From Stomorhina lunata (Eukaryota > Arthropoda > Insecta > Diptera > Rhiniidae), in the NCBI GenBank assembly GCA_933228675.1, contig OW121741.1:75630629-75694628 (forward strand): 64,000 nt of DNA. Direction: 5' to 3'. Below the pieces are notes generated by a model, which did not search any database, was not told the origin of the DNA, and was given only the letters and a program-made list of their open reading frames with translations. Shown here in pieces: positions 1 to 8,843 of this stretch (positions within the stretch are counted from its first letter, which is position 1; every line of letters starts with the position of its first letter). The position numbers and the translations under genes are program-made.

Positions 1-144
1 ACTATACCACTGCAACCGAATTTAGTCAAATATATTACCAACAATACCACATCATGGTCAACATTTTGAATTAGCTGCACTCTCGTACAACTTGATGGTG
101 GGTATACAAGATTCGGCACAGCCGAATATAACACTCTTACTTAT
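1..144 (+). repeat. TACC-family repeat, terminal piece
   Basis: This is the closing part of a TACC repeat cut off by the window edge. It has the family's end signature: a TTGATGGTGGGTATA motif, the hairpin ATTCGGCACAGCCGAAT, then AACACTCTTACTT. The same end recurs near 593, 21055, 37908, 41188, 54236, 60322 and 63963. No coding capacity is seen. Confidence 0.75.
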
Positions 145-593
145 CATATCTATAATCAAAAAGATTCGGAGGTACTAGCAGAATATTAAGATTGCATCAA
201 TGTCCAGACTTTATATACAGCGAATGCATTAGGAACTCGTAACTAAATATATGGACCTGTTGTGTTACTAACAATATCTTTATCCTAACTAAATATTAAG
301 ATTAACGAAAAGTATTTAACAACTTATTAATGTAAGTTCCGGTTACTATAACGAATTTTGTTCAAAGTAAATACTAGGGAAGCCACTTACATACTTTTAA
401 GTGTTCAACTGTAAAGCTACTGGAACCGAATTTAGTGCAAATATTTAAAGCAAATATTTTATTTTCGCGTAACAACTTTTTTGGAATTGGGTTCACGTTT
501 TGAATTTGCTGCCCCTCGTAGATATATAAGATATCTTTCTAAATTTAAAACAACTTGATGATGAATATATTTGAATATAACACTCTTATTTGT
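145..593 (+). repeat. TACC-family repeat, 3' module
   Basis: It starts with a diverged form of the module start (ATAATCAAAAAGATTCGGAGG) and runs through the same landmarks as the second half of the copy at 58682: TTAGGAACTC, ACTTATTAATGTAA and GAATTTGCTGC. It ends at a degenerate AATATAACACTCTTATTTG. It lies head to tail with the preceding piece. Noncoding. Confidence 0.65.
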
Positions 594-736
594 TTTAATT
601 TCGATTCGTACCCACTCTAATCGAATCGAGAGAGAAATGTGGCCCTTACAGAGCCGCGAACACCGATATATAAAATGTTATGATCGGACTTAAAATGGCG
701 ACATAGTGAACAAAATTCTAAAAGGGCTGTATTTGT

Positions 737-1070
737 ACTTACTTACTTAAATGGCCTGTAATTACAACCTGTTTAGGTTAAAGGCCGAGCATATTTTAGA
801 ATTTCAAGCACCTCTATCTTGTGCACATATTCTCCAATTTCGTATACCAAGTTTCAAAAGATTTTCTTCTACTTGGTCTTTCCATCGAAGTTTTGGACGC
901 CCTCTTCTACGCGTTCCCTCTGGATCATTATCGAAGACTCTTCTTGCCGGAGTATATTCATCCATTCGCACAACATGTCCTAGCCAACGCAGACGCTGTA
1001 TTTGTAGGCGTTGTAAAAAAATTGGAATTACTTTAACATTATCTTTAATACTAGGGGGTGACTGACTCAA
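737..1070 (-). pseudogene. LINE (non-LTR retrotransposon) 3'-end fragment
   Basis: Read on the minus strand, 804-1070 translates to a short segment containing LRWLGHVVRM, then RRRGRPKLRWKDQVEENL and GIRNWR. This is the arginine-rich tail found after the reverse transcriptase domain in RTE-type and related LINEs. The segment continues into a 3' untranslated stretch that ends in a TAAG-type short repeat near 737-750, as expected for a LINE 3' end. No reverse transcriptase core is present, so this is a 5'-truncated dead copy. A second, more decayed piece of the same 3' end lies at 32660-32816 on the plus strand. The LINE clade cannot be fixed from this tail alone. Confidence 0.75.
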
Positions 1071-1732
1071 CCTTTTTTTGTATGGAAGGCGAACCGCTCT
1101 ACTGCACAGTCCTACGCCAATGTTTTATACTCCAATCTCCAAGTTTTCTGCAAAAAATTTGGATTTTAGAACGAAAAGGTCATTTTCCAAAATCCTAACC
1201 ATTGGGACAGTAATTTGAGTGACTGTATTTATCAGAGAACTTCACTTGCTGATTAAAAAACATTCAACAATAACAAGGGCACAAAAAACTTGTCTTTTAT
1301 TTGTAAAAGATCAAACTTGCCTACACACACTCTTTTGCTGTTCATTTTAAAGCAACCGAACATATTTCCCTTCATTGAAAATGATTTTCTTTAAACTGGG
1401 AGTGAATGAATTAATCAAACTTGTTCGAACTTGTATACATGTTGTTCATTTTAAGGCAATCGAACAACTCGCATGTTGAATACAGTCTTATTTTTGTCAT
1501 AGGTCGAATCAAACTTGTCCATTCGTGTGCTTTGCTTTTCCACTAAACATACAAAAATCTGATAAACATTGAAATGCAAAAAGCAAGAAATCATTGTGTA
1601 TGAATTTGTTCAAAGGTAAGATCTTTTTTTATTTTAGTTTACATTGGTTTTTGATGTCTATTCGTATTGCCTAGACAAAATAGGTAATTTTTGTAAGAAA
1701 ATGTTAATTTAATTTTTTTTATAGAAAAACTT
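1071..1732. other. Unassigned noncoding stretch
   Basis: AT-rich sequence with no long reading frame and no repeat shared with the rest of the window that I can see. A phrase like GTTCATTTTAA(A/G)GCAA(T/C)CGAAC occurs twice (near 1340 and 1442), hinting at a local old duplication. Confidence 0.5.
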
Positions 1733-2651
1733 GCGTTTTCTATAGAAAAACTTACTTTTTCTATAGAAAAACTTACTTTTTCTATAGAAAAACTTACTTT
1801 TTCTATAGAAAAACTTACTTTTTCTATAGAAAAACTTACTTTTTTAATAGAAAAACATACGTTTTCTATAGAAAAACTTACTTTTTCTATAGAAAAACTT
1901 ACTTTTTCTATAGAAAAACTTACTTTTTCTATAGAAAAACTTACTTTTTCTATTGAAAAACTTACTTTTTCTATAGAAAAACTTACTTTTTCTATAGAAA
2001 AACTTACTTTTTCTATAGAAAAACTTACTTTTTCTATAGAAAAACTTACTTTTTCTATAGAAAAACTTACTTTTTCTATTGAAAAACTTACTTTTTCTAT
2101 AGAAAAACTTACTTTTTCTATAGAAAAACTTACTTTTTCTATAGAAAAACTTACTTTTTCTATAGAAAAACTTACTTTTTCTATAGAAAAACTTACTTTT
2201 TCTATAGAAAAACTTACTTTTTCTATAGAAAAACTTACTTTTTCTATAGAAAAACTTACTTTTTCTATAGAAAAACTTACTTTTTCTGTAGAAAAACTTA
2301 CTTTTTCTATAGAAAAACTTACTTTTTCTATAGAAAAACTTACTTTTTCTATAGAAAAACTTACTTTTTTTCTATAGAAAAACTTACTTTTTTTCTATAG
2401 AAAAACTTACTTTTTTTCTATAGAAAAACTTACTTTTTCTATAGAAAAACTTACTTTTTCTATAGAAAAACTTACTTTTTCTATAGAAAAACTTACTTTT
2501 TCTATAGAAAAACTTACTTTTTCTATAGAAAAACTTACTTTTTCTATAGAAAAACTTACTTTTTCTATAGAAAAACTTACTTTTTCTATAGAAAAACTTA
2601 CTTTTTCTATAGAAAAACTTACTTTTTCTATAGAAAAACTTACTTTTTCTA
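1733..2651. repeat. 21-bp tandem array (~43 copies)
   Basis: The unit is CTATAGAAAAACTTAC followed by five T. It repeats almost perfectly for about 0.9 kb. The edge units at the left are more diverged (ACTTGCG, AACATACG variants). A run of three units near 2365-2420 has two extra T each, and scattered units carry single changes (TATTGA, TCTGTA). No open frame crosses it. It is a minisatellite, and its near-identity suggests recent expansion or homogenisation. Confidence 0.95.
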
Positions 2652-5600
2652 TAAAGAAAATATAAACGTATTTTTTACTTAAAAAATAAAATATTTTCTA
2701 TAAAAACGATTGAATGTTTAGCATAAAAATAATTTTTCTATATATTCCATCTCACTGTGTATATATATATATTTTTCTGAATAACGCTTATTGCTCTATT
2801 CAATTATACAATTAGAATGTTATATAATTGTTATATAATATATATAATAATTATACATTCACATTTTTCTCTATTTACTACGTCAATTAAAAAGTTACCA
2901 AACTAATAAAAAAAATCTTATAAACCACTGTGCATTTTCCAATGCGTATTCCTTCTAATTTTGCCTTTGATAAACAAATTCAAAATGATGAAAAATTCAA
3001 ATAAGCTCACTTATCAATGTTGAATTGTAAATGTTGTTTGTATTGTTGGCATATTATATTGCTCAATTCATATAGACGTTCGGTTCAAACATGTTGTGTG
3101 TGTTAATAAGAATAAGATCGTTTGGACACGATGAATTTACTGCAAGCCCTTCTCTTGCATGTGCGAACTTGTTCATAAAATGCTTTTGTTAATTATTCAC
3201 AAAATCAGAATTTGATGTGTACAGTAGAATGAATATGATTTTTAATCACGTTGAATTTTTCTTTATTCTTTAAAATGAACAAACATTTTTGTGCTGAATG
3301 AAATCAAGAAATCCCGTGATTTTGAAGTTCTCTGGTATTTATATATTCAGTTCTTCAGATAAATGTCTTTGAAATTGATTAACAAATGAATATTGTCGTA
3401 TGTTTACTATTCAATTTGGATGAGATGAGTCTATATTTTTAATTTCCCTAAAACAGCCTTTATGTACAAATGATGTAGCGCAATCTGCAATGAGAAAATA
3501 CTTTTTTGTGGTAAGAGAAAAAAAAAACAAAATGTTACAAGATATGAATACTTGCTGCGCTTTTGTTCTTGTTGATGGAATTATTTGTTCGCACATTGTC
3601 AAAAGATGACTTAAACATTGGAATAGCGCTATAGAGCAAAGGCTGCAACAGCAGCAGCCGCAGTCATATGCCATTAACTAAAGGCGTTAACACAGACCAC
3701 CCCCAACCCATTTTCCATATAGACAAAGTGCTCGTACATGCACTTCAATTTAAATAGCAACTACCTGCATTTTTATGACTGCAAACAAAAAGTCTCTTGT
3801 TGTAACAAAAGTGAAGATCTAAAGTGTTGCCTGCCTGCCTGCCTGCCTTTAGACTGTCTATTCGTTTGTCCGTCAGTCAATCCGTGAGCTGTTGGTTCAT
3901 TTCGGCAGTATGCAAAAATGCAATTTTCATACTTTTGCTACTCCTCTTCCATGGATGATGATGACAATGATGTTGATGACGATTCTATTGTTGTTGTGTG
4001 TCCAGTTGTCGAGGCATTTGTTCGTGTTCGTTTTGTCTGTTTTCGATTTGTTTGGTTGTTTTCTTATCTTTCTGCTTCCATAACATTTTAAAATTTCAGC
4101 TTCATCCTCCTTCGCTTCCTTTCGCAATCCTGTAGCGCCCTCTTTGCTATTGTATAACTTGATTTGATTCCGAAAACTTTGCAAAATAATGCAAAGAACT
4201 GTGAATATTTGTTTGACCACAACTACAAGTCGATTTTCATTCTTTTTTCCTCATGCTGTAGAGAACAATAGAGTCAAGATTTTATGTTGCAGATGCAATT
4301 GCAACTGTGTTGTGTTGTATTGTATAGATTTTGTTTATGATTTTTTTCCTCCACTTCCAAGTCTCTTCCAAACTGTCCAATGCACATTTATTGTTTGACT
4401 GTCCATTAAGGACAGAGGGAATTATGACATTTTGGGGAGTGCCATATGTTTTGTTGCAGTCGCAGTGTCGGGAGTGGGTCGAAATGAAAACATTCATCAT
4501 AATTGTATGTGAATTGTATCTGAAATTGAGTTGTCAGTTGCAGAGTTATTAATGTTGGGGAACATATTGAAATTTTCTTACTAACATATGAGTTAAATTA
4601 TTTTAATTGAAGTGTTGGCAATTTGTTGAAATTTATTATTTAATGCCTATTTCATATAAGTACATATTTTGTGGAACAGGGATCTTTGATATTTTAAAGT
4701 TAAGATTCTATAAATGTTTTCTCTTTCAAAAATTATGAGATAACAAACATTATTTTAAAAGTTTTATATGAACACTTATTTTGAAAGTGGATTAAGTCCA
4801 CTTTTTTTAATTGAGATATAAAGGGTTTTGCGTTTTAGTGTTTTTAAAAATATAGGTGACCAATTTTAGTAAATTAAATCGTATGTTTTCTTTCATAAAA
4901 ATAAATTTATACAAACCATTTGGAAATAAGTTTTTTTGCGGCTTGAATGGACTTATACCACTTTCAAAACAAACATTTTAAAATATATATTTTTTAATTT
5001 GAGAAATGTATGGGACTGTTTTCAAAACAAATAAAATTTAAATTTTTGATTTTGTATAAAAAAATGTTTACTTTTGAATTGAAAAATGTATGGGACTTAT
5101 GTCAGGTTCTTTTAACTCATGTGATTTCTGAGGTGAACGTTTTCGAGGCAGACGTATTCGTCTGAAATTGAGTTCTTAGAAAATATTCGCCTGGCTTACG
5201 CTATATTACGTTGTGCTTTTTCTCTTTTTAAATTTGTTGGTTGCCAATATATCTCAACTCGAAAGCTTTTCTATTTTTTCATACAAAATTTTCAATTCAA
5301 AATGAAAAAGGTAACTCTTTATTCGTTTTGTCAAAAAAAAAATACTCAAAATATAACAAAACAATTAGTTTTCGAAGTATTTTATAAAATTTTTGTAAAT
5401 TTCAGTTGAACCTCTGAGTAAATGAGAATTTCTTCGCCAAAATTATTTCAAACGAAAGTGGATATAGGTATTAATGAGAGATTGATATCGGAGCCAAAAG
5501 TAAGGAACTTTTTCACACAGTAAAATATCAACCAATTATTTAATTGCATGTTTTTTTAGCGTTTAACTCCAAAAAGTATCCACCAAAAGCTGCAGAAAGG

Positions 5601-5974
5601 AAAAATTGTACTCTGCCTAAACGGAAATATCATCTTCAACCTCATGGCCGTTTCGATAGCTCTTTTAGTACTTAATTTTTAGAAGAAATAGCTCTATTCA
5701 ACAATCATATATTTAATAAAGAGGAAATCTTTCCTCATTACTCCTACTAATGTCCTCACAACTCCTATTAATATCTTTTAGCCAGAATAATGACTTTTAG
5801 CATAAACTACCTTGGTTTGTCCCGGACACACGAACTTCTTACATCCGCATTAATGTTTGGGAGCAGTTCTTCCTCGCAAGGTTTTATGATGAAGGTATTA
5901 AAAATAACATATGATGCTCAGTTTTTGTATTCCGTAACATTTTCTAGTTTAGTTTCTGTTCAATTCTACTTTAG
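2652..5974. other. Noncoding region, no recognised gene
   Basis: About 3.3 kb with only short chance frames. It holds a TA-rich patch near 2757-2850, a perfect (TGCC)5 run at 3828-3847, and GATGATGATGACAATGATG-type short repeats near 3955-3980. The small inverted repeat at 4779-4969 is listed separately. The composition is less extreme than the repeats around it, so this may be unique intergenic sequence. I see no splice-linked exon set and no known protein motif. Confidence 0.5.
4779..4969. repeat. Small inverted repeat
   Basis: Arms TTTTGAAAGTGGATTAAGTC (from 4779) and the near-complement ending at 4969 (GGACTTATACCACTTTCAAA) face each other across about 145 bp. A related phrase, TTAATCCACTTTCAAAACAAA, also appears at about 16432-16452. 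This may be the end of an unrecognised element. Confidence 0.5.
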
Positions 5975-6931
5975 CTCAGTTCTAGTTCGGTTCTAGTTCA
6001 GTTCTAGTTCAGTTCTAGTTCAGTTCTAGTTCAGTTCTAGTTCAGTTCTAGTTCAGTTCTAGTTCAGTTCTAGTTCAGTTCTAGTTCAGTTCTAGTTCAG
6101 TTCTAGTTCAGTTCTAGTTCAGTTCTAGTTCAGTTCTAGTTCAGTTCTAGTTCAGTTCTAGTTCAGTTCTAGTTCAGTTCTAGTTCAGTTCTAGTTCAGT
6201 TCTAGTTCAGTTCTAGTTCAGTTCTAGTTCAGTTCTAGTTCAGTTCTAGTTCAGTTCTAGTTCAGTTCTAGTTCAGTTCTAGTTCAGTTCTAGTTCAGTT
6301 CTAGTTCAGTTCTAGTTCAGTTCTAGTTCAGTTCTAGTTCAGTTCTAGTTCAGTTCTAGTTCAGTTCTAGTTCAGTTCTAGTTCAGTTCTAGTTCAGTTC
6401 TAGTTCAGTTCTAGTTCAGTTCTAGTTCAGTTCTAGTTCAGTTCTAGTTCAGTTCTAGTTCAGTTCTAGTTCAGTTCTAGTTCAGTTCTAGTTCAGTTCT
6501 AGTTCAGTTCTAGTTCAGTTCTAGTTCAGTTCTAGTTCAGTTCTAGTTCAGTTCTAGTTCAGTTCTAGTTCAGTTCTAGTTCAGTTCTAGTTCAGTTCTA
6601 GTTCAGTTCTAGTTCAGTTCTAGTTCAGTTCTAGTTCAGTTCTAGTTCAGTTCTAGTTCAGTTCTAGTTCAGTTCTAGTTCAGTTCTAGTTCAGTTCTAG
6701 TTCAGTTCTAGTTCAGTTCTAGTTCAGTTCTAGCTTAGTTCTAGTTCAGTTCTAGTTCAGTTCTAGTTCCGTTCTAGTTCAGTTCTAGTTCAGTTTTAGT
6801 TCAGTTTTAGTTCAGTTCTAGTTCAGTTCTAGTTCAATTCTAGTTCAGTTCTAGTTCAGTTCTAGTTCAGTTCTAGTTCCGTTCTAGTTCAGTTCTAGTT
6901 CAGTTCTAGTTCCGTTCTAGTTCAGTTCTAG
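5975..6931. repeat. 11-bp tandem array (~87 copies)
   Basis: The unit is GTTCTAGTTCA. It is nearly perfect from about 5990 to 6730. After that, variants accumulate (GCTTAG, TTCCG, TTTTAG, TCAAT) towards the right edge. The unit contains CTAG. With an 11-bp period the array has no sustained coding frame. It adjoins the 19-bp array directly. Confidence 0.95.
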
Positions 6932-7244
6932 GTACTTTTTATTTATCCTAAAAGGTACTTTTTATTCTAAAATGTACTTTTTATTCTAAAAGGTACTTTT
7001 TATTCTAAAAGGTACTTTTTATTCTAAAAGGTACTTTTTATTCTAAAAGGTACTTTTTGTTCTAAAAGGTACTTTTTATTCTAAAATGTACTTTTTATTC
7101 TAAAAGGTACTTTTTATTCTAAAAGGTACTTTTTATTCTAAAAGGTTCTTTTTATTCTAAAAGATACTTTTTATTCTAAAAGGTACTTTTTATTCTAAAA
7201 GGTACTTTTTATTCTAAAAGGTACTTTTTATTCTAAAAGGTACT
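6932..7244. repeat. 19-bp tandem array, left part
   Basis: The unit is GGTACTTTTTATTCTAAAA, about 16 copies with few changes. It is split by the BEL/Pao insertion: the array stops in GGTACT at 7244 and resumes in GTACTTTTT at 16024. Confidence 0.95.
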
Positions 7245-7698
7245 TGGTGACTAGACTTCAAATCTAGACACTGGAAAAAGTTGAGTGTTGTTAAATAAAA
7301 GACTTGACTTTTCTTTTAATTCAATTTTAACATCAATTTTTATTGAAGCTTCTTGCTTCTTATTTTCTAAGGGTAACAACCAACTTGTTGAACCAAAACC
7401 TTAATACTAAGCAAAAACCCAAGATGTGGGAATTAAGAAAAGACTCATTAGGACTAAACAAAAATAATACTCATGAGAGAGAGATCAAAGTAATAGGAAC
7501 TTCATGTTCTCTTATACTACGTACTAAAGCAACAAAAATATAAAAATTAGTTCTTAAAAAAAAACAAGTATGTAAATACTTATGAGATAAAAAAAAATAA
7601 AGAAAAATGGGGTTGGCGCTGAAGGCCTTTAAATTTAAATCCTAATATATAAAAAAAAATATATAAAAATGCTGGAACCTGTTGAAGTCGCTTCAACA
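7245..7698 (-). repeat. 3' LTR of the BEL/Pao element
   Basis: In element orientation it begins at 7698 inside a perfect hairpin, TGTTGAAGTCGCTTCAACA, and ends ...TAGTCACCA at 7245. A TATA-rich stretch lies near 7646-7671, and a minus-strand AATAAA at 7338-7343 would serve as the polyadenylation signal. The stop codon of the second frame (7693-7695) lies inside the first bases of this LTR. Confidence 0.95.
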
Positions 7699-8742
7699 TA
7701 CTCCCCCCGAAGTATGGCAGGAACAGCCTTTCCACTGGCCAAAGATTACCCACCCAAAGGTAGACATCTGGGCATATGGCGAATCAACCTCAGGTTGCAG
7801 AATGGTTGGCTTTAGAATTCTCTGGGCTACCTCTCTACCCAACACTCCATCGATTTCCCGGTAGGCATAGAACCTTGGGTGTGCCAACGGGTTATAAGTG
7901 GCAAAATGACGACGCAAAGATTCGTCCTTTAATGATTTTGGTTCTACAAACCCTAGCCTCTCACATATAGGCAGATCCATTCTAAAAGACACACGCTCAG
8001 TGTCCTCAAACCCAGGCTCCAAGATAAATTTACCATATTTTTCTCCTTTTTGGTTGGTATGAGGAGTAAACTCCGGCAGCATCTGTGCGACTTCCATTAG
8101 CACAAAAGACTTCGGCGAGTGGGCATCAAGTATGAAAGTCGCAAACATTTTTTGGCCCTTGTAATTTAAATTAACCAGTACGAGCGGCGGTAATACCGGA
8201 TGCGGAGTCGAACCTTTCGACAACCATGTTGGTGCTGGCGGCTGCTGGGCAACTAGCTCACTGGCTCTAGTGGCAAGAGCAGTTTCTTTGGTGGTGGCCG
8301 TCGGTTTGCTGCGTGGGGTTTGGGTGCCTTGGGTGGTGACGGTTTTTGTTTCTTGGACTGGTGTCTGAGTGGTCTTGTCAATCATTATGGGCGAGGCTTG
8401 GACGATTTGGTTCTGACGGCGGTTCTCATTGAGGTTCATATTCCGCATTTGGGGCAGCAAACTGTGGCTAGGACCCGGTGTGTTGGTAGCACTAGTTGAC
8501 GGTTGGTTGAAATGAAAGAGGCTATGATGTTTAGCGCCGCAGGCTGTTCCATTTACCACTACCTTACATCGATGCTGTGAGGGACACAGAGCTCTTATGT
8601 GGCCATGACAAAGACAGTTTAGACAGTAGCCTTTCGCCTGCGCTGTTTGTTGTCGAAGTGCGGGGGCCATATTTCGAAATATAGGGCAGTAGTGCAGAGG
8701 ATGGTTACTGCGACACAAATGGCACTGCGGTCTTCCACTCAT
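7693..8742 (-). CDS. Post-pol frame: zinc knuckles + inactive retropepsin-like domain
   Basis: About 349 residues from the ATG at 8742; the frame is open to 8790, but the extra codons fall in a T-rich tract. The N-terminus carries Cys/His knuckles: CHLC with following His and Cys, CLNC with His and Cys, then a third C/H cluster ending KHHSLFH. This is laid out like the knuckles of BEL/Pao Gag. After a Thr/Pro/Gln-rich linker comes a segment resembling the BEL/Pao aspartic protease (peptidase A17). In it ILDAHSPKSF stands where gag-pol has MIDTGSTKSF, and later GVLGRE and STFGWVIFG match IIGSD and SHFGWYLLG. The Asp remains but the Thr-Gly of the DTG triplet is lost, so proteolysis is unlikely. 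The frame occupies the env position, 101 bp after gag-pol. It is probably a duplicated Gag/protease-derived accessory protein, perhaps RNA binding. Function is unknown. Confidence 0.8.
   Translation of the reverse strand: MSGRPQCHLCRSNHPLHYCPIFRNMAPALRQQTAQAKGYCLNCLCHGHIRALCPSQHRCKVVVNGTACGAKHHSLFHFNQPSTSATNTPGPSHSLLPQMRNMNLNENRRQNQIVQASPIMIDKTTQTPVQETKTVTTQGTQTPRSKPTATTKETALATRASELVAQQPPAPTWLSKGSTPHPVLPPLVLVNLNYKGQKMFATFILDAHSPKSFVLMEVAQMLPEFTPHTNQKGEKYGKFILEPGFEDTERVSFRMDLPICERLGFVEPKSLKDESLRRHFATYNPLAHPRFYAYREIDGVLGREVAQRILKPTILQPEVDSPYAQMSTFGWVIFGQWKGCSCHTSGGVC
7700..7709 (-). promoter_or_regulatory. Polypurine tract
   Basis: On the minus strand a G6-containing purine run (GGGGGGAG) sits two bases before the start of the 3' LTR. 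This is the expected place for the plus-strand primer of reverse transcription. It overlaps the end of the second frame. Confidence 0.75.
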
Positions 8743-8775
8743 CTGTTTAAATAAAGTAAAAGAAAAATAAAGAAA
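8743..8775 (-). promoter_or_regulatory. Candidate 3' splice site before the second frame
   Basis: On the minus strand a T/C-rich tract (TTTTTCTTTTACTTTATTT) leads to AAACAG, directly followed by the ATG at 8742. This is a good match to an insect intron acceptor and would place the ATG at the exon start of a spliced subgenomic RNA. Plausible donors (GTGAGT) occur in the leader on the minus strand near 14570, 14833 and 15350. Splicing is inferred, not shown. Confidence 0.5.
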
Positions 8776-8843
8776 TATATACAATGTCAAAAAATATTTA
8801 ATGCAATCTTTAATTCTTAGTGGATTTTTGGTAAATTGGTAGA

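Noticed and set aside
1733..2651. CRISPR-like appearance of the 21-bp array
   Set aside because: There are no spacers; units follow each other directly, and the surroundings are eukaryotic transposons.
3411..4552. Short frames of 60-100 residues in the 3.4-4.6 kb region
   Set aside because: They overlap on both strands, have no recognisable motif and no splice-linked continuation, and sit in simple-sequence DNA.
7343..7543. 66-residue frame present twice (also at 15668-15868)
   Set aside because: It lies inside the LTR on the strand opposite to the element; the copies are simply the two LTRs.
7693..8790. The post-pol frame as an envelope protein
   Set aside because: There is no signal peptide, fusion segment or membrane anchor; Cys/His knuckles and protease-like text dominate.
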